Shown: one piece after another, positions 53,433 to 62,559 of the stretch
Numbering within the stretch: position 1 is the stretch's first letter
Layout: the number at the start of each line of letters is the position of its first letter
The notes under the pieces: generated by a model
Seen by the model: the letters and a program-made list of their open reading frames with translations, nothing else
What the model was told of the DNA's origin: nothing
Database searches by the model: none
Assembly: GCA_964479535.1 (NCBI GenBank)
Contig: CAYZMM010000029.1
Coordinates: 7,634 to 71,633 of the forward strand
DNA: 64,000 nt
Direction of reading: 5' to 3'
DNA from: S015-6 sp964479535
Lineage (GTDB): Bacteria > Desulfobacterota > DSWW01
Position numbers and translations under genes: made by a program

Positions 53433-55178
53433 TCAAGGCGCCTGACCGGCAAGTTCTGCGGCCTCCTCTTGAAGCTGTCGACGATCCACCTTCAGCCCCA
53501 GCAGCATGGGAAGTTCGGTCTTCAAGACAATGTATTTCGGAACCTTGTATCCCGACATCTGGTCCTTGCACCACTGTCTGAGCTCGTCGGGCGTCGATCG
53601 GTCGACGGCCTGCGGCCGGAGCACGATGAACGCAACAGGCACCTCGCCCTGTCTGGCATCCGGAACGCCCACCACGGCAACGGCCCCGACGTCCTCGTGC
53701 CGGCCGATCATGAGTTCGATTTCGCGGGGTGACACGGTGTATCCGGACACCTTGATGATCTCCTTGGTCCGTCCCTTGTAGTACACGAAGCCATCCTCGT
53801 CGAACATCCCGAGATCGCCGGTCAGAAGGAATCCGTCTTCCAGGTAAAGGTCCCGGGTCTCCTTTTCCCGCTTGAAGTACTCCGGGCTCAAGGCCGGGTC
53901 CTTGATGGCCAACTGGCCGACCTGGTTCGGCGGCAGCGTCTCGGACCCCACCAGGTCCACGAACTTGATCAGCGTCCCGGGCATGGGCAGCCCGACGAAG
54001 ACGCCGCCCTTCTGCTCCTGCTTCTTCAGGTCCACGTCCTGGAGACCGTAGGTAAAGGTATTCATGGACAGGGTTTCCGTCAGCCCGTACGTAACATCCA
54101 CCAGTACGCCCCCGTTGGAGATCTCCGCCCACTTCGCCCTCAGGGCCTCGTTGATGGGAACGTTGTACTGGGTGCAGGTCAGGATTTCCATGGAAGTGAA
54201 GTCCAAACCTGCGAGCTGTTCCGCCGGAAGCTTGGCGATGGCTTCATAGAGGTCGGAGGGAGCCCACATCAGTGCGGCCCCGGTTGCCGGTATGGCTGCC
54301 GCCAGGGCAACCGGGTCGAATCGGGTCAGAAGAACGCACGTCATGCCGGACATGATCGCACCTTCGATCAAACCCCGCCCCGCGGTATGAAAAGCGGGCA
54401 CGAACTGGACATACGGCTTTCCAACGAGATCCTTCATGCCGAGGTAGGTATGCATACACGCCCGGGTATAGATGATACCCTCGTGCGTGTGCAGACATCC
54501 TTTCGAGCGCCCGGTTGTCCCGCCCGTGTAGTCCAGCGACGCGGGGTCATCGAGCTTCACTTCGACCGCGGGCGGCTCCGGAGGGTACCCTTCGAGCGTG
54601 GTCGTGAAGTCCAAGGCCTCTGCACACTCCGCCTTGGGCCTGTCGAGGTCTTCGGGAAAGGGGAAAGCACGCTCCCGGGGCAGCCAATCCCGAAAGGCGG
54701 TCGTAAGGACGTGTGGAACGTCAAATTTGTTCCTCAGTTTCTCGATGACCGGGAAGTTGATGTCCTGGGTGACGATCACGGACGGCTTGATATCCTCCAT
54801 CGGCGTTTCCAGCTCGATCTCCTTCCACACCGGATCCAGCGGGACGATGGTACAGCCCGCCTTCATCCCTCCGAAATGGGCGAACAGATACTGTGGGCAG
54901 TTGTACAGGTGAATGGCGACATGGTCACCGCGCCGGCAGCCCTTGTCGATCAGGAAACGGGCGAACCGATTGCTCCCTTCATCCAGCTCCCGATAGGATA
55001 CGTCCCGCCCGTAGAAATGGAGGGCCGGGCGTTCGGGATGATGCCGGGCCCCTCGCTCCAGGCAGGCTGTAATGGGAATCTCACCGTGAGGATACTCCAG
55101 GCCGACGGGCAGGCCCCGGCTCGAAACGTGTTCCTCCCATTTCGTGCGGACCCAGTCGAAATGCGCCTGATCGGTCAT
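53433..55178 (-). CDS. AMP-dependent acyl-CoA ligase/synthetase
   Basis: 581 residues. The AMP-binding P-loop is LDYTGGTTGRSKGCLHTH. VTYGLTETLSMNTF is the A4/A5 region, GFLLTGDLGMFDEDGFVYYKGR carries the hinge Asp, and VSGYTVSPREIE precedes the C-terminal domain. The catalytic Lys is placed in LLGLKVDRRQLQ. It activates a carboxylic acid to its CoA thioester through an adenylate. It lies 14 bases after a broken epimerase gene and could once have shared its operon. Confidence 0.88.
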   Translation of the reverse strand: MTDQAHFDWVRTKWEEHVSSRGLPVGLEYPHGEIPITACLERGARHHPERPALHFYGRDVSYRELDEGSNRFARFLIDKGCRRGDHVAIHLYNCPQYLFAHFGGMKAGCTIVPLDPVWKEIELETPMEDIKPSVIVTQDINFPVIEKLRNKFDVPHVLTTAFRDWLPRERAFPFPEDLDRPKAECAEALDFTTTLEGYPPEPPAVEVKLDDPASLDYTGGTTGRSKGCLHTHEGIIYTRACMHTYLGMKDLVGKPYVQFVPAFHTAGRGLIEGAIMSGMTCVLLTRFDPVALAAAIPATGAALMWAPSDLYEAIAKLPAEQLAGLDFTSMEILTCTQYNVPINEALRAKWAEISNGGVLVDVTYGLTETLSMNTFTYGLQDVDLKKQEQKGGVFVGLPMPGTLIKFVDLVGSETLPPNQVGQLAIKDPALSPEYFKREKETRDLYLEDGFLLTGDLGMFDEDGFVYYKGRTKEIIKVSGYTVSPREIELMIGRHEDVGAVAVVGVPDARQGEVPVAFIVLRPQAVDRSTPDELRQWCKDQMSGYKVPKYIVLKTELPMLLGLKVDRRQLQEEAAELAGQAP

Positions 55179-55192
55179 GCCGAGTTCCCTCC

Positions 55193-55780
55193 TTACCGGT
55201 TCATTAAGTAGGCGGAATAGCCGGACACCCGGACGACCACGTCCTTGTGTCTTTCCGGTTCCTTCTTCGCCTTTTCGCAGCTGAGGGTGAGGTTTCGACC
55301 CATGATCGCCACCTCGTAGCGGCTCATGGAGAGAGGTTTCCTCGTGAAGGGCGGTTCGTGCAGTTTCTCCAGGATCGCACCCAAGCTGAAGGCGATGGCG
55401 TACTGGATGGATTTCGAAGGCCTCGGCAGACCGGCCGCTTCGGTCATCCTCGCAACAAACTCCCTGACCGTCACCTTTTCGTCGCCGGTCACGAGATAGG
55501 CTTCCCCTGAGAGTCCTTCCTTCCCGGCTGCGAGCATCATGATGTCACAAACGTTTTCCACGTGGCAAGGCGACATTTCCGAGCGCCCCCGTTGATGAGA
55601 AACAGCTGATCCCGTTTGGCCATTCGAACAACAGCGGGCAGCACGAGGTTGTCGTAAGGGCCCCGGATGAAGGTCGGCCGGATCGCACAGGTTCGCGGAC
55701 CGCCCTTCCGTCCGGCTGCGAGCACCGCCTTCTCTGCCAGGCTATTTGATTCGGAGTAGGGGTCTTTGTATCGAGACGGG
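55193..55780 (-). pseudogene. Truncated, frameshifted NAD-dependent epimerase (3-beta-HSD type)
   Basis: Two frames on the minus strand join into one epimerase fragment. The first reads PYSESNSLAEKAVLAAG, TCAIRPTFIRGPYD and LFLINGGARK. The second, after a frameshift near 55570-55575, begins MSPCHVENVCDIMMLA and runs to the stop at 55193. The N-terminal Rossmann half is absent and the sequence ends in AT-rich DNA. The remnant has no intact start, so it is almost certainly nonfunctional. Confidence 0.75.
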
Positions 55781-55794
55781 CAGGAAATTCTTGG

Positions 55795-55824
55795 TTGACA
55801 ATTCGTTTTGTTTTGTTCTTATTA
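55795..55824 (+). promoter_or_regulatory. Promoter-like AT-rich sequence at the decay junction
   Basis: TTGACA (55795-55800) is followed 18 bases later by TTATTA (55819-55824). It lies in an AT-rich tract unlike its surroundings and could drive the thioesterase and enoyl-CoA hydratase downstream. Confidence 0.35.
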
Positions 55825-56074
55825 CAAATATGTTTCACTTTTGTTTAATGCCCAAGCACTCCGGGCGGAAGAGAGGAACAGACTCTTTGATGCCCTCCGC
55901 CTTCACCGCGGCAACCAGACCCTTGCGGCAAAAGAGTCGGGTATATCGAGGGTCACCCTCTGGCGAAAGATCAAGAAGCACAACCTCAACGGATGTTGGT
56001 TCGGACCGACACCGCAAGGAGACACTCCGTGGAAGATTATGAGGACATTGCCCCGAATTTCAGAAATGCGTTGA
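55808..56074 (+). pseudogene. Orphan Fis-type helix-turn-helix fragment of a sigma54 activator
   Basis: About codons 18-60 of this frame (55859-55987) read ALRLHRGNQTLAAKESGISR followed by VTLWRKIKKHNL, which is the C-terminal DNA-binding helix-turn-helix of NtrC-type activators. The AAA+ and sensory domains are absent and the preceding residues are not homologous. It looks like the 3' end of a deleted regulator gene fused to AT-rich DNA. Confidence 0.65.
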
Positions 56075-56466
56075 TCAACAGAACCAAGACGGACGTACCC
56101 TTCTGGGCTCTTCTAGGCATGGAAATCGTGGACGTCAAGAAAGGATGGGCCAAAGTACGCCTGCCTTTTGCACACAAGCTGAAACAGCCGGACGGCCATG
56201 CCCACGGAGGCGCCGTCTTCTCGCCCGCCGATGCGTCCGTCGCCGTGGCTTTGCTGGGCATGATCGATCGAGGGGATACCCTTCTGACCGTTGAAATGAA
56301 GATCAATTACATCAAGCCCTTTCGGGATGGAGAAATCATTGCGGAGGCAAGGATCGTTCACAAGGGGAAGAGAACGGCCTTGGGGGACGTGGAGGTAAGA
56401 GACGCCGGGGGGGACCTCGTGGCGAAGTGCCTTGCAACCTATATGATCGTCCCGAAGTCGGGATGA
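56029..56466 (+). CDS. Hotdog-fold thioesterase (PaaI-like)
   Basis: 145 residues from a GTG at 56029 preceded by AAGGAG. The fold signature is GHAHGGAVFSPADASVAVAL (the usual HGGxxxxLxD helix), with MKINYIKPFRDGEIIAEARI and LATYMIV strands. It hydrolyses an acyl-CoA or similar thioester. It overlaps the end of the helix-turn-helix fragment and is followed by an enoyl-CoA hydratase gene, suggesting a shared acyl-CoA pathway. Confidence 0.85.
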   Translation: MEDYEDIAPNFRNALINRTKTDVPFWALLGMEIVDVKKGWAKVRLPFAHKLKQPDGHAHGGAVFSPADASVAVALLGMIDRGDTLLTVEMKINYIKPFRDGEIIAEARIVHKGKRTALGDVEVRDAGGDLVAKCLATYMIVPKSG

Positions 56467-56582
56467 AGAAGCTGGGCATCAAGCCGACGAATGAAGTCCG
56501 TTCTGCTACTCGGCCTAGAGCTCCACGTACGTCCCTACGCACATCCATGCTGACAAACCAGAGCGAAGGAGAAGGAGGCATC

Positions 56583-57386
56583 ATGACCGAGCTGGTGACC
56601 GTTCAGATCAGAGATCACATTGCATTCGTGCGCCTCAACCGGCCGGACAAATACAATGCCCTGAGCCCCGCCATGTTCTGTGCCATTGTGGAGGCCGGAG
56701 AAGTCGTGAGAGACGACAAACACATCCGGGCGGTTGTGCTGTCGGGAGAGGGACGCGGATTTTGCGCGGGCCTCGACTTCGAGAGCTTCATGAAGCTGGG
56801 ATCGGACGAGACGAAGGAGTTCGACCTCTTCGCCCGAAAGGAGGGTGACCCGGCCAATTACGCCCAACGAACCGGATACATCTGGAAACAGGTACCGGTG
56901 CCCGTCATCGCAGCGCTGCACGGTGTCTCTTTTGGCGGCGGTCTGCAGATCGCCCTTGGGGCGGACATCCGTCTGGCCTCTCCCGATGCCCGTTTTTCCG
57001 TGATGGAGATCAAGTGGGGCCTCATTCCGGACATGTCCGGAACGCAAACCCTCAAAGACCTGGTCCGCCTCGATGTGGCCAAGGAGCTGACCTTCACCGG
57101 GCGGATCGTCGAAGCCGAAGAAGCCTTTCAGCTCGGTCTCATCACCCGGATTTGTAAAGACCCCTTTGCGGAAGCCGAGAAGCTGGCAAGAGAGATCGCC
57201 GGCAAGTCTCCGGATGCCATTGCCGCGGGCAAAAAACTCTGGGAGCACTTGTGGGACAAGGGGCCCGAAGCAGGTCTCCGGACGGAGGAAGAACTGCAGC
57301 GCACACTGATCGGAGGGCACAACCAGATGGAAGCTGTAAAGGCCAACTTCGAGAAGCGTCCCCCAGCGTTCAGGGAGCGGTCCTGA
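56583..57386 (+). CDS. Enoyl-CoA hydratase/isomerase family protein
   Basis: 267 residues from the ATG at 56583 with AAGGAGG upstream. Crotonase motifs are VRLNRPDKYNALSPAMF, SGEGRGFCAGLDFESF (oxyanion hole 1) and ALHGVSFGGGLQIALGADIR (oxyanion hole 2). The usual catalytic Glu position (VMEIKWGLIPDMSG) carries a Met/Asp variation, so hydratase activity cannot be assumed. It is convergent with a second thioesterase gene, which abuts its stop. Confidence 0.88.
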   Translation: MTELVTVQIRDHIAFVRLNRPDKYNALSPAMFCAIVEAGEVVRDDKHIRAVVLSGEGRGFCAGLDFESFMKLGSDETKEFDLFARKEGDPANYAQRTGYIWKQVPVPVIAALHGVSFGGGLQIALGADIRLASPDARFSVMEIKWGLIPDMSGTQTLKDLVRLDVAKELTFTGRIVEAEEAFQLGLITRICKDPFAEAEKLAREIAGKSPDAIAAGKKLWEHLWDKGPEAGLRTEEELQRTLIGGHNQMEAVKANFEKRPPAFRERS

Positions 57387-57800
57387 TCAATCGATCTTGT
57401 AGGTGACCAGGGCGCTGGCCACGAGGGCCTCGCCCTCTCCTGCCCCGCGAACCTTCACCTCGACGGCGCAGATACTCTTTCCGCGGTTGATCACGCGGGC
57501 ATCCGCAAGCAGGTCCTTTCCCCGCCCTGGCTTCAGATAATTCACCGTGAATCCCACGGTCGCCCCGCGCGACGCCTTGTCCGGATCGGCCCCCTGCCAG
57601 ACCGCGGCGGTTGCAGCGACATCGACCAGGGAAGCGATCGCCCCTCCGTGCACCACGTCGCCGTAAGTCGTGATTTCGGGCCGGAAGGACAGCCGGATGG
57701 CCACGCGCTCCGGCTTCAGCGCCTCCACGGACATGCCGAGCATCTTGCCGAATGCGTTGCCCACGATGAGATCACGGACCAGCGGCTCCATGGATTCCAT
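57387..57800 (-). CDS. Hotdog-fold thioesterase (PaaI-like), second
   Basis: 137 residues, with GGGAGGGG upstream of the ATG. The signature is TTYGDVVHGGAIASLVDVAA, followed by VGFTVNYLKPGRGKDLLADA and VEVKVRG. It is distinct from the thioesterase at 56029-56466. It begins 30 bases after the end of a small four-helix membrane protein gene on the same strand and may be co-transcribed with it. Confidence 0.85.
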   Translation of the reverse strand: MESMEPLVRDLIVGNAFGKMLGMSVEALKPERVAIRLSFRPEITTYGDVVHGGAIASLVDVAATAAVWQGADPDKASRGATVGFTVNYLKPGRGKDLLADARVINRGKSICAVEVKVRGAGEGEALVASALVTYKID

Positions 57801-57830
57801 TTTCCCCTCCCGGTGCGGCGGTTTCCGTTC

Positions 57831-58256
57831 CTACTCCCTTCCGGGCTTTCGAGCCCCGTAGAGGATGAACCCGAGGCCCACGAGAACGGAAAGGCTTGCA
57901 ATGGTGTTGGATGTGTAGAAGAGCAGGTTCGTTACCGGCGCAGCCGGTTCGAGGCCCCGGACGCCGAAAAGGGCCCCGAAAACAGGGCCGATGGAATAAC
58001 AGTACCCGAAGACGACGAAGGCGTATGCCAGAATGCGGAGTTTCCGTTCGTCCAGGCTCAACGGGGAGACGAGAGAGGAAACGGCGATGAGCAGGATGCC
58101 GGTCAGAACGCCCTGAAGATGGGCCAGGTGCCAGGACCTGTAGCTTCCCGCGAACTCCCCGGTCATCGCGAAGAGGTAGCCGAGGCCGGAAAGGGACCCG
58201 AGCAGCGCTACAATGGCTCCGTGCCGGATCAGAAACAGACGGATTTCGTTCTTCAT
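57831..58256 (-). CDS. Four-helix membrane protein, possibly styrene-oxide-isomerase/HabB-like
   Basis: 141 residues with four predicted membrane helices. After the first helix comes SYRSWHLAHLQGVLTGILL, a His-containing motif resembling the AHLEGVxxG pattern of hydroxylaminobenzene mutases and styrene oxide isomerases. That similarity is from memory and weak. The gene precedes a thioesterase. If the relation holds it would be a membrane isomerase of small aromatic compounds. Confidence 0.45.
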   Translation of the reverse strand: MKNEIRLFLIRHGAIVALLGSLSGLGYLFAMTGEFAGSYRSWHLAHLQGVLTGILLIAVSSLVSPLSLDERKLRILAYAFVVFGYCYSIGPVFGALFGVRGLEPAAPVTNLLFYTSNTIASLSVLVGLGFILYGARKPGRE

Positions 58257-58537
58257 GGATTCCTCCTCGATCGAGACGGGCCTTTACGGCAGGGAGGGGT
58301 GAAACATATCAGACTCGAAGGTTTCTGTACATGCAGGGGGGAAGGCAGCTGACTCCTCCGCACACCGGTACGGCCCCCCCCCTCTCTCGCGCGGAAGGTG
58401 AGGATGCGCATGAATCGAACCGTGTCCGATTCCTGAAACGCTTGGATGCCGCCACGGGGAGGGAAGTGCCTGGAAGGATTCGCGGGTCTGTCCCCAGAGG
58501 GTGGATGTAGGCAGGTGTGCTCCGTTGCAACAGTGAT

Positions 58538-59098
58538 CTAATTCTTGCGCGACGCCCGGATCCAGCTTCGCGCCGCCTTGATCCCTGCCTGGAGGGCCGC
58601 CCGGTTCATCTCTTCGGTGCCGGGCGGCACACGGCTCAGGACCGCCTCCTCAAGGGCCTTCTGTGAGACGATCTTGGTGATGGTCGCCAGGGCCCCCAGC
58701 GCCACGATGTTCGCCACCCCCTCCCTGCCGATGTCGTTTCGTGCAATTCGCGTAAAAGGAATCGCCACGGCCCGAGTCGTGGGCAGCTGCTTCACCCGTG
58801 TGGAGTCGACGATCAGGGTGCCCCCACGCTTCAGATCGAACAGATAGGCGTCGCAACCGCTCTGGTTCATGGCCAGGAGGACGTCCGGCTTGATCGCCTT
58901 CGGATAGTCGATCTCCTCGTCGCTGACGATCACCTCGGACTTGCTCGCCCCGCCCCTCGCCTCCGGTCCGTAGCTTTGGGACTGACAGACGAATCTGTCC
59001 GACTGGAGGCCCGCCGCCTCGGCCAGAATGATGCCGGCCGTGATCAGTCCCTGGCCCCCCGATCCGCTCAGCCGAATCTCGTACCGTCCCTTCATCAT
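58538..59098 (-). CDS. korC: 2-oxoacid:ferredoxin oxidoreductase, gamma subunit
   Basis: 186 residues. IRLSGSGGQGLITAGIILAEA is the hallmark N-terminus of the gamma domain, followed by SQSYGPEARGGASKSEVI and GREGVANIVALGALATIT. It is the last of four genes in order D-A-B-C, all leftward. Together they form the cytoplasmic complex that oxidatively decarboxylates a 2-oxoacid to acyl-CoA while reducing ferredoxin, or runs in reverse. Whether the substrate is 2-oxoglutarate or another is not determined. Confidence 0.9.
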   Translation of the reverse strand: MMKGRYEIRLSGSGGQGLITAGIILAEAAGLQSDRFVCQSQSYGPEARGGASKSEVIVSDEEIDYPKAIKPDVLLAMNQSGCDAYLFDLKRGGTLIVDSTRVKQLPTTRAVAIPFTRIARNDIGREGVANIVALGALATITKIVSQKALEEAVLSRVPPGTEEMNRAALQAGIKAARSWIRASRKN

Positions 59099-59130
59099 CT
59101 TCGTGCTCCCCTGGAATGGAACTCGGGAGG

Positions 59131-60006
59131 TCAGGAACCCCCGGCCCGCGCGTCCCTTCTTCTCGCCTCCCTCGCCTCCACCATGGCCCGGGCAGATTCC
59201 CGGATCTTTCGGTATTCGCGTATGTAGACCGGAAGGTCACGGTCCACGAGCACGCCGATGGTGAATCTCCCCTGGAGTTCCTCCTCGGACATCTCCGCTG
59301 CCTTCTCGATCCGGACCGCCTTCTCTTTCTGCCACTGGAGCATCTCCACCGGCCCCCCCATCCTGTTCTTCTTCCCGTACTGGGTCGGACAGTGGCTGAT
59401 GACCTCCACCACGCCGAATCCCCGCTTCCGGATCGCCCTCCCGATCAGGTCGTCCAGCTGTTTTGCATGATAGACCGTTCCGCGCGCCACCAGACTTGCT
59501 CCGGCGGTCACCGCCAGCTCGGCGATCGAGAAGGCGTGTTCCAGGTTGCCGAACAGCGCCGTCGTGGCCCGGGCGCCATACGGCGTCGTGGGGGAGTACT
59601 GCCCTCCCGTCATCCCGTAGGTGTTGTTGTTGACGATGATCGCGGTCAGATTGAGGTTGCGCCGGGCCGCATGGATGAAGTGGTTGCCGCCGATGGCCGT
59701 GGCGTCGCCGTCTCCCATGATGACGATGACCTGCAGCCTCGGATTGGCAAGCTTCACACCGGTGGCAAAGGTCAGGGCCCGGCCGTGGGTGGTGTGCAGG
59801 GTGTTGAAGTCCACGTAGACCGGCAGCCTTCCCGCACAGCCGATCCCGGAGACGAGCACGATCTCGTCCTTTTCGTAGTCGGTCTTGTTGATCGCACGAA
59901 TGAGCGACCCGAGCAGGATGCCGTTGCCGCAGCCCGGGCACCAGACGTGGGGAAACTTCTTGTCGTGCCGCAGATATTCGTGAATCAGAGCGGTTACCTG
60001 TGCCAT
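59131..60006 (-). CDS. korB: 2-oxoacid:ferredoxin oxidoreductase, beta subunit
   Basis: 291 residues. ThDP-binding features are VWCPGCGNGILLGSLIRA, HTTHGRALTFATGVK and VIMGDGDATAIGGNHFIHAA, with NNNTYGMTGGQYSPTTP next. This subunit binds thiamine diphosphate and contributes Cys for the proximal cluster. It lies 32 bases before korC and 28 bases after korA. Confidence 0.92.
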   Translation of the reverse strand: MAQVTALIHEYLRHDKKFPHVWCPGCGNGILLGSLIRAINKTDYEKDEIVLVSGIGCAGRLPVYVDFNTLHTTHGRALTFATGVKLANPRLQVIVIMGDGDATAIGGNHFIHAARRNLNLTAIIVNNNTYGMTGGQYSPTTPYGARATTALFGNLEHAFSIAELAVTAGASLVARGTVYHAKQLDDLIGRAIRKRGFGVVEVISHCPTQYGKKNRMGGPVEMLQWQKEKAVRIEKAAEMSEEELQGRFTIGVLVDRDLPVYIREYRKIRESARAMVEAREARRRDARAGGS

Positions 60007-60034
60007 GGAGGGCCTCCCAAGCCGGAATCGTTCC

Positions 60035-61180
60035 CTACATCCTCGTCAGACGTCCCAGGATTTCGTTCGGTGTGATCAAATTGCCGTCGATGCGTCGGAG
60101 GGTTTCCACCCTGCAGACACCCTTGTTGATTCGTTTCACTTCTCTCGAGATCTGCCCCTTGTTCAGCTCCGGAACCAGCACGGCCCTTGCCCTTCGCAGG
60201 TAAGGCTCGACCATGGATCTTGGAAAGGGCCAGATGGAGGCGAGCTGGAGCAGCCCGGCCCGGATGCCCTGCCTGCGGGCGTCGCGGACGGCCCGGCGCG
60301 CGGACCGCGCGACCGAACCGTAGGCGATCGCCAGCACCTCGGCGTCGTCCGCCTGCTCCTTGTGTACCATGTGAATCTCCTGGAAGTGCTGCCCGATCTT
60401 ACGGTGAATCCGGTTCTGGAAGGCCTCCACCTCGTCGGAACGCCCGGTCGGAAAGCCGTGCGTATCATGGATGAGCCCGGTGACGTGGTAACGGTATCCG
60501 TCCCCGAAGACCCCCATGAGCGGGACCCCGCGGGCGTTGTCGTCGTAGGGAATGTACCACTCCGGCGGCATGTTCGGCCGGATGCGGTTCACCACCTCGA
60601 GTTCCTCCCTCTGAGGAAGCCGTACCTTCTCCCGTGTGTGGGCCACCACCTCGTCCAGCAGAAGGATGACGGGGGTGCGGAACTTCTCGGAGAGATTGAA
60701 AGCCTTCACGGTCAGGCAGTAGCAGTCAAAGGTCGTGGAGGCGCAAAGGACGATGATCGGGTGATCACCGTGTGTGCCCCAGCGGGCCTGCATCACGTCC
60801 GCCTGGCTGACGCTCGTGGGAAGCCCCGTGCTGGGACCTCCGCGCATCACGTTCACGATGACGCAGGGCACTTCCGCAACACAGGCGAAGCCGAGGTTCT
60901 CCTGCATGAGGGAGAACCCGGGGCCGCTGGTGGCGGTCATCGCCTTCGCGCCTGCCAGGGAGGCACCGATGACCGCTCCGAGGCTCGCTATCTCGTCCTC
61001 CATCTGGATGAAGGTGCCGCCCTGTGCAGGAAGCTTCCAGGACATCTCCTCGCTGATCTCTGTCGCCGGTGTGATCGGATAGCCTGCGAAGAAGGTGCAT
61101 CCCGCCGCGAGGGCACCCTCCACCACCGCCTCGTTCCCCTGCAGGAGGATGCCCTGCCCGTTCTTGGCTCGGTGGCTCAT
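60035..61180 (-). CDS. korA: 2-oxoacid:ferredoxin oxidoreductase, alpha subunit
   Basis: 381 residues from the ATG at 61180, overlapping the stop of korD (ATGA). LLQGNEAVVEGALAAGCTFF and AGYPITPATEISEEM are the alpha-subunit signature, with TSGPGFSLMQENLGFA and GGPSTGLPTSVSQADVMQA (split). FKxxVRLPQREELEVV-type core follows. It provides the substrate-binding and dimer core of the Kor complex. Confidence 0.92.
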   Translation of the reverse strand: MSHRAKNGQGILLQGNEAVVEGALAAGCTFFAGYPITPATEISEEMSWKLPAQGGTFIQMEDEIASLGAVIGASLAGAKAMTATSGPGFSLMQENLGFACVAEVPCVIVNVMRGGPSTGLPTSVSQADVMQARWGTHGDHPIIVLCASTTFDCYCLTVKAFNLSEKFRTPVILLLDEVVAHTREKVRLPQREELEVVNRIRPNMPPEWYIPYDDNARGVPLMGVFGDGYRYHVTGLIHDTHGFPTGRSDEVEAFQNRIHRKIGQHFQEIHMVHKEQADDAEVLAIAYGSVARSARRAVRDARRQGIRAGLLQLASIWPFPRSMVEPYLRRARAVLVPELNKGQISREVKRINKGVCRVETLRRIDGNLITPNEILGRLTRM

Positions 61181-61482
61181 TCCGGTTCTTCCTCCTGCCT
61201 CGGGTCCTTCCGGACTTTGGGGCGGACACTGATGGCGAAGTCCGGGCAGTGAATCTCGCACCACTCACACCCGCTGCAGAGGTCCGGCCGCGAAACCGAA
61301 GGGGGTCCTTCTTCGGAGGGCTCCAGGCATCCGCAGGGGCAGAACGCGACACAGATGCCGCAGGACTTGCACCAGGCCTCGAAGATCTCGACGTTGTACT
61401 CCTTCGCTGATTGCGCCAACTCCTTCTCCTGTTGCTGCACGGGATGGATATGCGGTGCTTCCATGGCCTCCTTCCCCCCCAT
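61177..61482 (-). CDS. korD: 2-oxoacid:ferredoxin oxidoreductase, delta (ferredoxin) subunit
   Basis: 101 residues from the ATG at 61482; an internal ATG at 61464 has AGGAGG closer upstream. Cluster Cys are CKSCGICVAFCPCGC and CSGCEWCEIHCPD, two [4Fe-4S] motifs. It passes electrons from the catalytic subunits to free ferredoxin. It is translationally coupled to korA. Confidence 0.88.
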   Translation of the reverse strand: MGGKEAMEAPHIHPVQQQEKELAQSAKEYNVEIFEAWCKSCGICVAFCPCGCLEPSEEGPPSVSRPDLCSGCEWCEIHCPDFAISVRPKVRKDPRQEEEPE

Positions 61483-61571
61483 TCTTACCAGATTCTGTCC
61501 CTGTGTTGAAGATCGTCTCGAATCTGGCCCAGCTTTAGCGAAGAGCCTGCGTTTCCAGGAGAAATCGGGGC

Positions 61572-62372
61572 TCAGGACTCGAGCTTCTTCCCAGGGGGCC
61601 TGTTCCCGTCGAGAAAGGAGGCGACCCTTTCCCGGCTTTCCTCGTCCAACACGGACAGCAGGAACTGGTCCCTGTCCATGTGGGATGCCGTCCTGTCCAG
61701 GGCCCTGGCAATGGCATGCACCGTCTGCTTGGTCATGCAGACCGGAGCGTGGGGCTTCGACGCGACCTTTTCCGCGATGCCCCTCGCCGTCTGCAGAGCA
61801 TCGCCGTCCTCGCAAGTCCACTGGGCAAATCCCCAGGCATGTGCCTCCCGGGCACCCACTTTTTCCGCGAGTATGATCATCTGAAGGGTCCTGGCAGGGC
61901 CGACCAGATGCACCAAGCGGGGCAGGGTTCCCCAGCTCATGTTCATCCCGTAGTCGATCTCCGGGGCTTGCACATAAGAGGACTCCGCCATCACACGCAG
62001 GTCCAGGGAACAGGCAAGGGAAACACCCCCTCCCAGGCAGAACCCCTCGATCGCAGCAATCGTCACCTGCTCGAGTTCTTCCCAGGCCCTGCACGCCATG
62101 GGTGCGTAGGACAGGAGCCTCCGCTGCTCGGAGAGCGGGACATCCGCGATGTTTCTCAGGGCCGGGTCGCTCAGGTCCATGCCCGCGCTGAAAAAGCCGT
62201 CTGTTCCCGTCAGGATGACAACGCTGATGTCGCTGCGCTCCCTCAGCGCCCTGGCCACGTCATGAAAGTCTCTGAGCAGATCCAGAGACAGGGCGTTCTT
62301 CTTCTCGGGCCGATGGATACGTACCATCGCCACGGGCGGCTCGAAGGCCGACTGCAGAAACCGGGGCTCCAT
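61572..62372 (-). CDS. Enoyl-CoA hydratase/isomerase family protein, second
   Basis: 266 residues from the ATG at 62372 with GAGGAGG seven bases upstream. Crotonase motifs are VRIHRPEKKNALSLDLL, GTDGFFSAGMDLSDPA (oxyanion hole 1) and AIEGFCLGGGVSLACSLDLR (oxyanion hole 2). The downstream catalytic positions (APEIDYGMNMSWGTLPRL) differ from typical hydratases. It is upstream of korD on the same strand by about 90 bases and may feed the same acyl-CoA route. Confidence 0.88.
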   Translation of the reverse strand: MEPRFLQSAFEPPVAMVRIHRPEKKNALSLDLLRDFHDVARALRERSDISVVILTGTDGFFSAGMDLSDPALRNIADVPLSEQRRLLSYAPMACRAWEELEQVTIAAIEGFCLGGGVSLACSLDLRVMAESSYVQAPEIDYGMNMSWGTLPRLVHLVGPARTLQMIILAEKVGAREAHAWGFAQWTCEDGDALQTARGIAEKVASKPHAPVCMTKQTVHAIARALDRTASHMDRDQFLLSVLDEESRERVASFLDGNRPPGKKLES

Positions 62373-62453
62373 AGAACACCTCCTCTTGGTCGCGTGCCGA
62401 ACCAGTTGGTCGACTTGAAACTGCCGCTGTGCATTCCAGCAAGGGCTGATGTC

Positions 62454-62515
62454 GTTCGGTGCCGTCGAGGGTTCCCTCGGAGATTTGTGCCGGGCGATCC
62501 CCGCCTTCGCGGGGA
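62454..62515. repeat. Dispersed repeat, copy 3, plus hairpin
   Basis: 62454-62497 matches the repeats at 6487-6538 and 21163-21214 (CGGAGATTTGTGCCGGGCGA shared with one change). It is followed at 62498-62515 by TCCCCGC-CTTC-GCGGGGA, a perfect 7-base stem. It precedes the second enoyl-CoA hydratase gene. Confidence 0.6.
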
Positions 62516-62559
62516 CAGACTTTGCAGGGGGTCCGAATGCCACCGTATTGTTGAGATGG

